Assembly: GCA_030603065.1 (NCBI GenBank)
Contig: JAUVYN010000010.1
Coordinates: forward strand, 1 to 62,438
Length of the DNA stretch: 62,438 bases
Direction of reading: 5' to 3'
DNA from: Pseudomonas sp.
Lineage (GTDB): Bacteria; Pseudomonadota; Gammaproteobacteria; Pseudomonadales; Pseudomonadaceae
The notes below the pieces were generated by a model. The model ran no database searches. It was not told where the DNA came from and worked only from the letters and a program-made list of their open reading frames with translations. The stretch's first letter is position 1, and every line of letters starts with the position of its first letter. Made by a program: the position numbers and the translations under genes. This document shows positions 30,679 to 39,996 of the stretch, one piece after another.

Positions 30679-32829
30679 ATGTCCAGCATAGAGGCCTTTG
30701 CCGAGCGACTCGGCAGTTATCTAGAGCCGGAGCAGGTCAATCTGGTCCGGCGCGCCTACTTCTATGCCGAGCAGGCGCACGATGGTCAGACTCGCCGCAG
30801 CGGTGAGCCCTATGTCACCCATCCCCTTGCGGTAGCCGACATTCTGGCAGACATGCACATGGACCATCAGAGCCTGATGGCTGCCATGCTGCACGACGTC
30901 ATCGAAGACACTGGCATCCCCAAGGACGCGCTGGTCAGCCAGTTCGGCGAAACGGTCGCCGAACTGGTGGACGGGGTGAGCAAGCTCACCCAGATGACCT
31001 TCGAGACCAAGGCCGAAGCCCAGGCCGAAAATTTCCAGAAGATGGCGCTGGCCATGGCCAGGGATATCCGCGTCATTCTGGTCAAGCTGGCCGATCGTCT
31101 GCACAACATGCGCACCCTTGGGGCCCTGTCCGGCGAGAAGCGCCGGCGCATCGCCAAGGAAACCCTGGAGATCTATGCCCCGATCGCCAATCGACTGGGC
31201 ATGCACAGCCTGAGCACCGAGTTCGAGGACCTGGGCTTCAAGGCGATGTACCCGATGCGCTCGCAGCTCATCGCTCGGGCGGTGCGCAACGCCCGCGGCA
31301 ATCGCAAGGAGCTGCTCAACCGAATCCTCGAGACCCTGCAGAATCGTCTGCGCGAAGAGGGCCTGCCAGGCCGTGTGGTGGGACGCGAAAAGCACCTTTA
31401 CGGCATCTACCAGAAGATGCGCGGCAAACGTAAGTCGTTCAACGAGATCATGGACGTTTACGCCTTCCGGATCATCGTCGACAAGCCGGACACCTGCTAC
31501 CGGGTGCTCGGGGCGGTCCACAGTCTTTACAAACCGTTCCCCGGGCGGTTCAAGGACTACATCGCCATCCCCAAGTCCAACGGCTACCAGTCCCTGCACA
31601 CAACTCTGTTCGGACTGCATGGCGTGCCGATCGAGATCCAGATCCGTACCGAGGAAATGGAAGAGCTTGCCAACAACGGCATTGCGGCTCATTGGGTCTA
31701 CAAGTCCAAGGACGAGATCATCAACGGCAACCATGCCCGCACCCGCCAGTGGCTGAAGGGTGTACTGGAGCTTCAGGAGCGCGCCGGCAACTCGCTGGAA
31801 TTCATCGAGAACGTGAAGATCGATCTGTTCCCGGACGAGGTCTACATCTTTACCCCCAAGGGTCGGATCATGGAGCTGCCAAAGGGCGCCACTCCGGTGG
31901 ATTTTGCCTATGCGGTGCATACCGACGTGGGCAACAGCTGCATCGCCTGCCGGGTCAATCGCCGCCTGGCACCGCTATCCGAACCCCTGCAGAGCGGCCA
32001 GACAGTCGAGATAATCACCGCACCGGGAGCTCGTCCGAACCCGGCCTGGCTTAGCTTCGTGATCACCGGCAAGGCACGTAGCAATATCCGCCATTTCCTC
32101 AAGCACCAGCGCCATTCGGAATCGATTTCCCTTGGCGAACGTCTGCTGGACAAGGTTCTGGCCAGCTTCGACACCAGCCTCGAAGATATCCCCGAGCCAC
32201 GCATCCGCCAGGTGCTGGAAGACTGCAAAATGGAGCACCTCGAGGATCTGCTCTCCGACATCGGTCTTGGGAATCGCATGGCCTACGTGGTTGCCCGTCG
32301 CCTGCTGGCCAGCGATGCACCAGGCGGCAGCACCGGCAGTCCGCGCACCGACGCGGAAAAGCCCAGCGACCAGAGCGTACGCGAGCTGCCACTGGCCATT
32401 CGAGGCACCGAGGGCCTGGTAGTGAGCTTCGCGCGCTGTTGCAATCCCATCCCGGGAGATCCCATTGTTGGCTATTTGTCTTCGGGCAAGGGCATGGTCA
32501 TTCACCAGGAGACCTGCAACAACCTGGCCGACCGCGGACATGCCGACGAAAAGATCCTGCACCTGACCTGGGACAAGGACGTTACCGGCGAATTCACCAT
32601 CGAGTTGCGCGTGGAGCTCGAGCATCAGCGCGGCATCATTGCGCAGCTGGCAACCGGCGTGACCATGGCCGATGCCAGTATCGACAAGATCAGCGTGGAC
32701 GAGCGCGACGGCCGTACCAGCGTGGTCCAGCTGGTCATTCGCGTACGTGATCGCCTGCACCTGTCGCAACTCATCAAGCGTATCCGCGCCCTCAATGGCG
32801 TCCTTCGCATCACGCGTCTGAAAAACTGA
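30679..32829 (+). CDS. spoT: Bifunctional (p)ppGpp synthetase/hydrolase SpoT
   Basis: The 716-residue protein has an intact HD hydrolase domain (YVTHPLAV and LHDVIED, HD at 72-73), a synthetase domain with [29 protein letters not shown] and the RFKD motif typical of bifunctional enzymes, a TGS domain ([24 protein letters not shown]), a helical region and a C-terminal ACT domain. It makes and degrades the alarmone ppGpp in response to starvation. ATG 30679 has GGGAGG about five bases upstream and matches known SpoT starts; ATG 30622 is an unlikely longer start. Confidence 0.97.
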   Translation: MSSIEAFAERLGSYLEPEQVNLVRRAYFYAEQAHDGQTRRSGEPYVTHPLAVADILADMHMDHQSLMAAMLHDVIEDTGIPKDALVSQFGETVAELVDGVSKLTQMTFETKAEAQAENFQKMALAMARDIRVILVKLADRLHNMRTLGALSGEKRRRIAKETLEIYAPIANRLGMHSLSTEFEDLGFKAMYPMRSQLIARAVRNARGNRKELLNRILETLQNRLREEGLPGRVVGREKHLYGIYQKMRGKRKSFNEIMDVYAFRIIVDKPDTCYRVLGAVHSLYKPFPGRFKDYIAIPKSNGYQSLHTTLFGLHGVPIEIQIRTEEMEELANNGIAAHWVYKSKDEIINGNHARTRQWLKGVLELQERAGNSLEFIENVKIDLFPDEVYIFTPKGRIMELPKGATPVDFAYAVHTDVGNSCIACRVNRRLAPLSEPLQSGQTVEIITAPGARPNPAWLSFVITGKARSNIRHFLKHQRHSESISLGERLLDKVLASFDTSLEDIPEPRIRQVLEDCKMEHLEDLLSDIGLGNRMAYVVARRLLASDAPGGSTGSPRTDAEKPSDQSVRELPLAIRGTEGLVVSFARCCNPIPGDPIVGYLSSGKGMVIHQETCNNLADRGHADEKILHLTWDKDVTGEFTIELRVELEHQRGIIAQLATGVTMADASIDKISVDERDGRTSVVQLVIRVRDRLHLSQLIKRIRALNGVLRITRLKN

Positions 32830-32845
32830 ATCCACCGGAGCATTC

Positions 32846-33226
32846 ATGAACAAACAAGTCATCACCAGTGGCAGCGCGCCCGCTGCCATTGGCACCTATT
32901 CCCAGGCCATCAAGGTTGGAAACACCGTCTACCTTTCCGGCCAGATCCCGCTGGACCCAGCCACCATGGAAGTGGTCGAAGGCATCGAGCAGCAGATCAG
33001 CCAGGTGTTCGAAAACCTCAGCGCAGTGGCCCAGGCGGCCGGCGGCACGCTTCAGGACATCGTCAAGCTGAATATCTTCCTTACCGACCTGGGACACTTC
33101 GCTCTGGTCAATGAAGTCATGGCCCGCTACTTCAAGCAGCCATACCCCGCCCGCGCCGCCATCGGCGTCGCCTCGCTGCCCAAGGGTGTACCCGTGGAGA
33201 TGGACGGGGTAATGGTGGTCGGCTGA
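32846..33226 (+). CDS. ridA: 2-iminobutanoate/2-iminopropanoate deaminase RidA
   Basis: The 126-residue protein starts [40 protein letters not shown] and ends with [26 protein letters not shown], the RidA/YjgF family pattern, with the arginine that holds the substrate carboxylate. It removes reactive enamines and imines made by PLP enzymes. It is 16 bp after spoT and probably cotranscribed. Confidence 0.96.
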   Translation: MNKQVITSGSAPAAIGTYSQAIKVGNTVYLSGQIPLDPATMEVVEGIEQQISQVFENLSAVAQAAGGTLQDIVKLNIFLTDLGHFALVNEVMARYFKQPYPARAAIGVASLPKGVPVEMDGVMVVG

Positions 33227-33246
33227 GGCCGCGCGCTCATTTCTGG

Positions 33247-33678
33247 TCAGAGATCGTCGGCCAGGGTCGCTTCCAGCGAGATTTCCGCGTTGAGGACCTT
33301 GGACAGCGGGCATCCCACCTTGGCCTTCTCGGCGATCTCGCGGAACTTGTCCTCATCGATGCCGGGCACCCGCGCCTGGGTATCCAGGCGAATGTGCGTG
33401 ATGGTGAAGCCCCCGTCCCGGCTCTCCAGCGAGACCACCGCACGGGTATCGATATGCGTGGGTGGGTGCCCCTCGGCGCCCAGCATCATCGACAGGGCCA
33501 TGGAGTAGCAGCCGGCGTGCGCGGCGCCGAGCAGCTCTTCAGGATTGGTCCCGGGCCCATCTTCGAAGCGCGTGTTGAAACCGTAGGGGCTGTGGTCGAG
33601 CACACCGCTTTCGGTGGAAATGGTGCCCTCGCCCTGTTTTACACTGCCTTTCCAGTGTGCCGTCGCGAAACGTTGCAT
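33247..33678 (-). CDS. OsmC family peroxiredoxin
   Basis: The 143-residue protein shows both reactive cysteines of the OsmC family, in AAHAGCYSMALSMML and KVGCPLSKVLNAEI. Such proteins reduce organic hydroperoxides at the expense of dithiols. The start MQRFATAHWKGSVKQGEGTIST is that of the OsmC subgroup rather than Ohr. GGAG lies six bases before the start codon. It converges on ridA. Confidence 0.93.
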   Translation of the reverse strand: MQRFATAHWKGSVKQGEGTISTESGVLDHSPYGFNTRFEDGPGTNPEELLGAAHAGCYSMALSMMLGAEGHPPTHIDTRAVVSLESRDGGFTITHIRLDTQARVPGIDEDKFREIAEKAKVGCPLSKVLNAEISLEATLADDL

Positions 33679-33755
33679 GTTGTTCTCCTGACCGTGGGGT
33701 AGAGAACTATGGACAACAGGATCGCACCTTCACTCCCTGGGATTGCTATAGCGGG

Positions 33756-34604
33756 TCAGCGGCTCTCGGCCGCAAGCATCGCGGCATAACCTTCACGGAA
33801 AGTCGGATACTGCGGCTCCCAGCCTGATTCGCGCGCCAATTCGTTGCTGCAGCGCTTGCTCCCCTGTCGGCCAAATCCGGGGCCCTCGGCGAGCAGCTCG
33901 ACGCCCAACCGCTCAGCCAGCCAGCTGGCTACCTCATGGAGCGGGGCCGGCTCATCGTCGACACCCAGATAGCAGGGCGCAAGCAGTTCGTCCGCATCAG
34001 CTTCCAGCAACAGGTGTTCCAGCAGGCCGGCGGCGTCGTCGCGGTGAATCCGATTGCTGTACTGCGGCGGCTCTGCCGATACATGCACACCGGCACCTAC
34101 CTGCTCGATCAGGCGGTTGCGCCCGGGCCCGTAGATTCCGGCAAGTCGCACGACACTCGCCGGAAGGCCGCTACGCAGCGCAACATCTTCGGCTTCCAGC
34201 AAGGCTCGGGCAGTATCCGAATCAGCCAGCGCCGGGCTGTTCTCGGTTACCCATTCGCCCTGGCTCTGAGCGTACACACCGGTACTCGAAACCTGAAGCA
34301 CGAAAGGCTTCTGGCGCGACTCGGCGAGCCACCCGAGAACATGCTGCAAACCCTGCACGTAAAGTCTGCGGTAGAGTTCGGCATCACGCTTGCCCGCTGC
34401 CGGGCAATACACCAGATAGTCGACCCTCTGCGGCCAGTTTGCCGGGCGGGCAGGCTCGGTCAGATCAGCAACGATCGGCTCGATCCCTTCTGGAAGCGCC
34501 TGCGGAGCACGCCGCAGCCCATATACCTTCCAGCCACGCGAACGTAACCGCTCAGCCAATGCGCTACCCACGTCGCCACAGCCCGCTATCACCACCTGTT
34601 TCAT
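33756..34604 (-). CDS. NAD-dependent epimerase/dehydratase family protein (SDR)
   Basis: The 282-residue protein has a Rossmann start (VVIAGCGDVGSALAERLRSRGWKVYGLRR) and an extended-SDR layout with SSTGVYAQSQGEWVTENS, where the usual Tyr-x3-Lys pair is not preserved, and VRLAGIYGPGR. It resembles YeeZ-type proteins of unknown substrate. The missing lysine suggests that it may bind a dinucleotide without classic SDR catalysis. It is divergent from oxyR with a gap of about 70 bp, but nothing ties it to oxidative stress beyond position. Confidence 0.8.
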   Translation of the reverse strand: MKQVVIAGCGDVGSALAERLRSRGWKVYGLRRAPQALPEGIEPIVADLTEPARPANWPQRVDYLVYCPAAGKRDAELYRRLYVQGLQHVLGWLAESRQKPFVLQVSSTGVYAQSQGEWVTENSPALADSDTARALLEAEDVALRSGLPASVVRLAGIYGPGRNRLIEQVGAGVHVSAEPPQYSNRIHRDDAAGLLEHLLLEADADELLAPCYLGVDDEPAPLHEVASWLAERLGVELLAEGPGFGRQGSKRCSNELARESGWEPQYPTFREGYAAMLAAESR

Positions 34605-34675
34605 CCTGATTGTTTTCCTCTATCGATCAACCAGCTATGCTTGGCTTAATTGGAAACCGGACTTCAGTATACGCC

Positions 34676-35599
34676 ATGACTCTCACCGAGCTTCGCTACA
34701 TCGTTACCCTGGCCCAGGAACAGCATTTCGGTCACGCCGCCGAACGTTGTCATGTTTCGCAGCCGACGCTCAGTGTGGGTGTCAAGAAGCTCGAGGACGA
34801 ACTGGGCGTGATGATCTTCGAGCGCAGCAAGAGCGCGGTGCGGGTCACACCGATAGGCGAGCGCATCGTTGCCCAGGCGCAGCGCGTGCTGGAGGAGGCA
34901 ATGGCGATTCGCGAGCTGGCCACCGCCGGCAAGAACCAGCTGTCGGCACCGCTCAAGGTCGGCGCCATCTATACCATCGGCCCTTACCTGTTTCCGCATC
35001 TGGTGCCCCAGCTGCATAGGGTGGCACCGGAAATGCCGCTGTACATAGAAGAAAACTTCACCCACGTTCTGCGTGACAAGCTTCGCAATGGCGAACTGGA
35101 TGCGATCATCGTTGCACTGCCCTTCCAGGAGCCCGACGTACTGACCAAGCCACTCTATGATGAGCCCTTCAGCCTGCTGGTCCCGGCCAGCCACCCATGG
35201 GCAACGCGTGACAAGGTCAAGCTGAGCGAACTTGACGACGACAAGCTCCTGCTGTTGGGTGAGGGCCACTGCTTCCGCGATCAGGTGCTGGAGGCCTGTC
35301 CGAGTATCCGCAAGGGTGATGAACAGCACAAGCACACCACCGTGGAATCGAGCTCACTGGAAACCATACGTCACATGGTGGCATCCGGCATCGGCATGAC
35401 GGTACTACCGATGTCGGCGGCCGATGACCGCTATTACAGCTCCGATCTGCTGGTGACCAAGCAGTTTGCCGCGCCGGTACCCTACCGGACGGTAGCGATC
35501 GCCTGGCGCGCAAGTTTCCCAAGACCCAAGGCGATCGAGATGCTGAGCGATTCGATTCGCCTGTGCTCGGTCACCCCGGCGCCTCGAGACCGCAAATAA
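34676..35599 (+). CDS. oxyR: Hydrogen peroxide-sensing regulator OxyR
   Basis: The 307-residue LysR-type regulator has an N-terminal helix-turn-helix (MTLTELRYIVTLAQEQHFGHAAERCHVSQPTLS) and a C-terminal sensor domain with the redox pair C199 and C208 in GEGHCFRDQVLEACP. Oxidation by peroxide forms a disulfide that switches OxyR to activate catalase and alkyl hydroperoxide reductase genes. ATG 34676 gives the family N-terminus; the 22 residues before it in the longer frame are not conserved. The ribosome binding site is weak. recG starts 4 bp after the stop, an arrangement typical of Pseudomonas. Confidence 0.96.
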   Translation: MTLTELRYIVTLAQEQHFGHAAERCHVSQPTLSVGVKKLEDELGVMIFERSKSAVRVTPIGERIVAQAQRVLEEAMAIRELATAGKNQLSAPLKVGAIYTIGPYLFPHLVPQLHRVAPEMPLYIEENFTHVLRDKLRNGELDAIIVALPFQEPDVLTKPLYDEPFSLLVPASHPWATRDKVKLSELDDDKLLLLGEGHCFRDQVLEACPSIRKGDEQHKHTTVESSSLETIRHMVASGIGMTVLPMSAADDRYYSSDLLVTKQFAAPVPYRTVAIAWRASFPRPKAIEMLSDSIRLCSVTPAPRDRK

Positions 35600-35603
35600 G
35601 ACC

Positions 35604-37700
35604 ATGATCAGCGCCTCCGACCGCCCCCTGCCGCCAACCCCGTTGACGGCGCTCAAGGGCGTGGGGCCTGCGCAGGCCGAGAAGCTGGCGAAACTTGGTC
35701 TGAGCAGTATTCAGGACGTGCTCTTCCATCTCCCCGCGCGCTATCAGGACCGCACCCGCATAACCCCCATTGGCGCGCTCCGCCCCGGCATGGACGCAGT
35801 GGTCGAGGGTATCGTGGCCGGCGCCGATGTGGTCATGGGTCGGCGCAAGAGCCTGCTGTGCCGGGTACAGGACGGCAGCGGTACTCTCAGCCTGCGCTTT
35901 TACTATTTCTCCGCGGCGCTCAAGGCCAGCCTGCAGCGCGGCAGTCACTGGCGCTGCTACGGCGAGGTGCGACCCGGGGCGTCCGGGCTCGAGATTTATC
36001 ACCCGGAACTCGTCAGCCTCGACAGCCCCCTGGCCGCACCCGTAGCGCAGACCCTGACGCCCATCTATCCGGCCACGGAAGGGCTTTCCCAGCAACGTTT
36101 GCGTGCCCTCAGCGAGGCGGCTCTGGCCTGGCTCGACCAGGGCCACAGCCTGACCGACTGGCTCCCGGACGAGCTTGCGCGGCACTTCGAGCTGGCACCC
36201 TTGCACGACGCCCTGCGGCTGCTGCATCGACCGCCGCCGGACGTCGACCTGCTGGCTCTGCAGGAAGGGCGGCACTGGGCCCAGCATCGCCTGGCCTTCG
36301 AGGAACTGCTTGCCCATCAGTTGACCATGCTGCGCCTGCGTGCCCAGGTGCGCTCCAGGCATGCACCGGTGATGCCCGCCCCGGGGGAACTGGCCGAGGC
36401 CTTCGTGCGGGCGCTACCCTTCCCCCTGACCGGCGCCCAGGCAAGGGTCGCACAGGAGATCGCTGCGGATCTCGGTCAGCCGAAACCCATGCTGCGCCTG
36501 GTACAGGGCGACGTGGGCGCCGGCAAGACCGTGGTTGCCGCGCTCGCCGCTCTGCAGGCGCTGGAGGCCGGCTGGCAGGTTGCGTTGATGGCGCCCACCG
36601 AGATTCTCGCCGAACAGCATTTCATGAATTTTCAGCGCTGGTTCACGCCACTGGGTATCTCCGTCGCCTGGATGGCCGGCAAGCTCAAGGGCAAGGCGCG
36701 CGACAATCAGCTGCAGTTGATCGCCACCGGCGATGCGGCCATGGTGGTCGGAACCCATGCCCTGTTCCAGGAGCAGGTGCGCTTTAATAAGCTGGCCCTG
36801 GCGATCATCGATGAGCAGCACCGCTTCGGTGTGGAGCAGCGGCTTGCCCTGCGCGACAAGGGTTCCGCCGGGCAATTTTCACCCCATCAGCTCATCATGA
36901 CCGCCACCCCCATCCCCCGAACGCTGGCAATGAGCGCCTACGCCGATCTGGACACTTCCATTCTCGATGAACTACCGCCGGGACGGACGCCGATCAATAC
37001 CGTACTCGTCTCGGACAGCCGCCGCGAGGAGGTGGTCGAGCGGGTGCGCGCCGGGTGCGCCGAAGGCCGACAGGCCTATTGGGTATGCACGCTGATCGAG
37101 GAGTCCGAGCAACTGCAGGCCCAGGCGGCCGAAGTGACCTGGGCATCGCTATGCGACAGCCTGCCGGAGCTCTCCATCGGTCTCATCCACGGCCGCATGA
37201 AGGCACCGGAAAAGGCCGAGATCATGAGCGCCTTCAAGGCTGGGGATTTGCATCTGCTGGTGGCTACCACGGTCATCGAGGTCGGTGTCGACGTGCCCAA
37301 CGCCAGCCTGATGATCATCGAAAACCCCGAGCGCCTCGGCCTGGCGCAACTGCACCAGCTGCGCGGGCGAGTAGGCCGCGGCAGCGCGGCCAGCCACTGC
37401 GTCCTGCTCTACCACGCCCCGCTCTCCCATCTTGGACGGGAACGGCTTGCCATCATGCGGGAAAGTACCGACGGCTTCGAAATCGCCGAGAAGGACCTGC
37501 GCCTTAGGGGACCAGGCGAAGTGCTGGGTACCCGCCAGACCGGGCTGGTGCAGTTTCGGGTGGCCGATCTGGTTCGTGACGCCGATCTGTTACCCGAGGT
37601 GCAGACGGCCGCGCAGCAGCTGATGCAAGCATATCCTGACCGAGTCCAGCCACTAATCGACAGATGGTTGTCCCACGGGCAGCAATTCGCGCAGGTGTAA
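35604..37700 (+). CDS. recG: ATP-dependent DNA helicase RecG
   Basis: The 698-residue helicase remodels stalled replication forks and branched recombination intermediates. It shows the N-terminal wedge domain start (PLTALKGVGPAQAEKLAKLG, FHLPARYQDRT), Walker A GDVGAGKT near residue 305, the DEQH box in AIIDEQHRFGV, TATPIPRTLAM and the C-terminal QLHQLRGRVGRG with the TRG-like wrapping motif. It is 4 bp downstream of oxyR, so the two are translationally linked and share transcripts. Confidence 0.97.
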   Translation: MISASDRPLPPTPLTALKGVGPAQAEKLAKLGLSSIQDVLFHLPARYQDRTRITPIGALRPGMDAVVEGIVAGADVVMGRRKSLLCRVQDGSGTLSLRFYYFSAALKASLQRGSHWRCYGEVRPGASGLEIYHPELVSLDSPLAAPVAQTLTPIYPATEGLSQQRLRALSEAALAWLDQGHSLTDWLPDELARHFELAPLHDALRLLHRPPPDVDLLALQEGRHWAQHRLAFEELLAHQLTMLRLRAQVRSRHAPVMPAPGELAEAFVRALPFPLTGAQARVAQEIAADLGQPKPMLRLVQGDVGAGKTVVAALAALQALEAGWQVALMAPTEILAEQHFMNFQRWFTPLGISVAWMAGKLKGKARDNQLQLIATGDAAMVVGTHALFQEQVRFNKLALAIIDEQHRFGVEQRLALRDKGSAGQFSPHQLIMTATPIPRTLAMSAYADLDTSILDELPPGRTPINTVLVSDSRREEVVERVRAGCAEGRQAYWVCTLIEESEQLQAQAAEVTWASLCDSLPELSIGLIHGRMKAPEKAEIMSAFKAGDLHLLVATTVIEVGVDVPNASLMIIENPERLGLAQLHQLRGRVGRGSAASHCVLLYHAPLSHLGRERLAIMRESTDGFEIAEKDLRLRGPGEVLGTRQTGLVQFRVADLVRDADLLPEVQTAAQQLMQAYPDRVQPLIDRWLSHGQQFAQV

Positions 37701-37775
37701 CCGGCAGGGCCACACCGACCATGCTAAGATCTGACGAAAATTCGAATGCATGACCTGTACAAGGAATCATGAGCA

Positions 37776-39185
37776 ATGAATAGCCTTGCCGCCTCGGAAG
37801 AACTCCATGCGAGTCTGCCTGACCTGATCGAAAAGATGTTGCAGCAACAGGGAGTGTCCTACGAGCTGCGCCAGGCCGCTCACTCCGGCCCAGCCTCCCG
37901 GCAGGTTCAGGCTCGCCTGCTGTGCGACACCATCGGCACGGTACTGGTGCTGTTTCCCAAAAGCCATCTGCTCGACCTCAAGCGCATCAGCGAACTGCTC
38001 GGGCGCGAACTGGAACCAATTCGCGAAGCCCAGCTGCAACGCATCCTCGCCAAGCATCAGTTGAACCGCCTGCCCGGGTTGCCGATCCTGTTCAACTCGC
38101 CCTGCATCTTTGAACAGGGTCTGCTTGAGGAAGCCGAACTCTGGCTCGAGAGCGGTCTGGAGGGATGGTGCCTGCTGTTGCAGCAGGACGACGCGCGCAA
38201 CCTCGTGGCCAAGGCCAGCTCGGCACGCTTTGCCGTTCCGCTAGACAGCCTTCAGGGGCTGCCAAGCGATCCGCAGCAAGACCGCGAGGACCTGACCCAC
38301 GCGGTACGGAACTTCACTGCGCTGCGCATGCGCCAGCGCCTCGAGGAAACCATCGAGATTCCACCACTTCCCCGCACCGCACAGAAGGTCATGCGCCTGC
38401 GGGTGAGTCCCGACGCCAATATCGAAGATCTGACCGATGTGGTCGAAACGGATCCCAGTCTGGCTGCGCAGGTCGTCAGCTGGGCCTCCTCGCCCTACTA
38501 CGCCGCACCGGGCAAGATTCGCTCTGTCGAAGACGCCATCGGTCGGGTACTGGGCTTCGATCTGGTTATAAATCTGGCCGTGGGGCTCTCGCTGGGCAAG
38601 ACCTTCAGCCTGCCGAAGGATGCACCTGAAGGGACCACCGAATACTGGGAGCAGGCGATTTACACGGCGGCAGTCATCGAAGGGCTGGCCAAGACGCTGC
38701 CCCGGGACCGTCGCCCCGAGATGGGCCTGAACTACCTGGCGGGGTTGCTCCATAACTTCGGCTACCTGGTTCTGGCATATATATTCCCGCCCTACTTCAC
38801 GCTGATCTGCAGGCACATCGAAGCCAACCCGCACGTGCCCGCCCATCTGATCGAGCAACACCTGCTCGGGGTCTCCCGGGACCAGATCGGCAGCTGGCTG
38901 ATGCGCTTCTGGGACATGCCGGCCGAGGTTTCCACAGCCATTCGCCACCAGCATGATCCGGACTACGCTGGCGACTTGCATCAATATGCGAATCTGGTTT
39001 ACCTGTCGCTCGCTCTTCTGCGCCAGCGGGGTATCGGTGGCGGACCTGAGATGCCAATCCCTCAGGCATTACTGGACCGACTCCGATTGAGCGCCAGCGA
39101 GGCCACCGAGGCGGTGGACAAGGTGATCGAAGCACGGGATGCCCTGTCGACGCTGGTGAAAACCTATCAGCAAGGGCAGAAGTAG
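37776..39185 (+). CDS. YbaK-like plus HDOD domain protein
   Basis: The 469-residue protein joins an N-terminal YbaK/prolyl-tRNA deacylase-like domain (about 15-155; note AHSGPASRQ, VLFPKSHLLDLKRISELLGRELEPI) with a C-terminal HDOD domain (about 195-410) that begins IEIPPLPRTAQKVMRLRVSPDANIEDL. The HD pair of true phosphohydrolases is replaced by His-Asn in GLLHNFGYLVL, so the HDOD part is probably a non-catalytic signalling module. The deacylase-like part also lacks an obvious catalytic lysine environment. A conserved Pseudomonas neighbour of recG of unknown function. AGGAA lies upstream of the start. Confidence 0.78.
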   Translation: MNSLAASEELHASLPDLIEKMLQQQGVSYELRQAAHSGPASRQVQARLLCDTIGTVLVLFPKSHLLDLKRISELLGRELEPIREAQLQRILAKHQLNRLPGLPILFNSPCIFEQGLLEEAELWLESGLEGWCLLLQQDDARNLVAKASSARFAVPLDSLQGLPSDPQQDREDLTHAVRNFTALRMRQRLEETIEIPPLPRTAQKVMRLRVSPDANIEDLTDVVETDPSLAAQVVSWASSPYYAAPGKIRSVEDAIGRVLGFDLVINLAVGLSLGKTFSLPKDAPEGTTEYWEQAIYTAAVIEGLAKTLPRDRRPEMGLNYLAGLLHNFGYLVLAYIFPPYFTLICRHIEANPHVPAHLIEQHLLGVSRDQIGSWLMRFWDMPAEVSTAIRHQHDPDYAGDLHQYANLVYLSLALLRQRGIGGGPEMPIPQALLDRLRLSASEATEAVDKVIEARDALSTLVKTYQQGQK

Positions 39186-39196
39186 TTAAGCGGAGC

Positions 39197-39222
39197 GCCG
39201 GAGGTCAGAGCTGGCCTCCGGC
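39197..39222. terminator. Strong hairpin between two convergent genes
   Basis: GCCGGAGG (39197-39204) pairs with CCTCCGGC (39215-39222), and the inner CAG/CTG extends the stem. It lies between the stops of the HDOD gene and the HU gene and may stop transcription from both sides, but it has no T-tract on either strand. Confidence 0.45.
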
Positions 39223-39230
39223 AGCCGGAC

Positions 39231-39503
39231 TCAGTTGACCGAATCCCGCAGGCTTTTGCCCGGCTTGAAGGAAACGGTGTTGCTGGCCTTGATCTTGACC
39301 GGGGCACCGGTCTGGGGATTTTTGCCGGTGCGTGCACCGCGGTGGCGCTGCAGGAAGGTGCCAAAACCCACCAGGGTGACGGTATCCTTCTTGCTGAGGG
39401 CTTTGGTGATTTCATCCAAAACGGCGTTCAGCACACGATTCGCCTGATCCTTGCTCAGATCAGCCTTCTCGGCGATGGCCGCCGCGAGATCCGGTTTACG
39501 CAT
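39231..39503 (-). CDS. HU family DNA-binding protein
   Basis: The 90-residue protein starts MRKPDLAAAIAEKADLSKDQANRVLNAVLDEI and contains VTLVGFGTFLQRHRGARTGKNPQTG, the DNA-binding arm of HU-type nucleoid proteins, with the RxGxNPxTG pattern. Pseudomonas has several HU genes; this is the copy next to the recG region. ATG 39503 has GAGG six bases upstream; the longer frame to 39674 is not conserved. An A-rich motif of the Hfq/Crc type lies just upstream of the ribosome binding site. Confidence 0.95.
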   Translation of the reverse strand: MRKPDLAAAIAEKADLSKDQANRVLNAVLDEITKALSKKDTVTLVGFGTFLQRHRGARTGKNPQTGAPVKIKASNTVSFKPGKSLRDSVN

Positions 39504-39518
39504 ATAGAGCCTCGTATC

Positions 39519-39534
39519 TGTTGTTTTTGTTGTT
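39519..39534 (-). promoter_or_regulatory. A-rich Hfq/Crc-type motif in the HU leader
   Basis: On the minus strand the leader reads AACAACAAAAACAACA, a run of A-A-N triplets, ending 5 nt before the GAGG ribosome binding site of the HU gene. This fits the known AANAANAA catabolite-activity motif bound by Hfq with Crc. Function is inferred from motif and position only. Confidence 0.5.
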
Positions 39535-39691
39535 CCGCTGCATCCAGGCAGCGCTGCCGAGGTGACCAGCACCCGATGGCCGGTATTTCCCAGCGCACCC
39601 AGCATGGCACGACTTGCCGTAATGCGCCAGTCCTGAGCGGCCAGGAGGCGTGACCCGCGGCGCTTTTCTACCAAAAGCCGGAGGTCGACGA

Positions 39692-39859
39692 TCAGCCGAT
39701 ATCGATCATTTCAAAGTCTTCCTTGCCGACTCCGCAGTCCGGACACAGCCAGTCAGCCGGCACATCCTCCCAGCGAGTGCCGGGAGCGATGCCGTCATCC
39801 GGCCAGCCTTCAGCCTCGTCGTAGATCAAACCACAGATAATGCACTGCCATTTCTTCAT
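39692..39859 (-). CDS. Rubredoxin
   Basis: The 55-residue protein reads [20 protein letters not shown] and has two CxxC pairs, CIIC and CPDC, that hold a single iron atom, and the usual [14 protein letters not shown]. Rubredoxins carry single electrons, in Pseudomonas often to alkane hydroxylases or in stress defence. P. aeruginosa has two rubredoxin genes and a rubredoxin reductase at this place; here only one rubredoxin is found and no reductase lies nearby. It is divergent from ubiC. Confidence 0.96.
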   Translation of the reverse strand: MKKWQCIICGLIYDEAEGWPDDGIAPGTRWEDVPADWLCPDCGVGKEDFEMIDIG

Positions 39860-39996
39860 GTAAGGACCCGCTATTCAATTGTTCGCTGGCTGCGACACTA
39901 CCGGAAACCAACCGCCTGCGCCAAGCCGGCCGGCGGCGGCGCCCGGGCAAACATGCTACCCTACCGGCCCCGATCATGCTGCTGTGAAGACCGCCC

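Noticed and set aside
30721-31920. Open frame of 399 codons antisense to spoT
   Set aside because: spoT is fully conserved; the antisense frame is a by-product of high GC codon bias.
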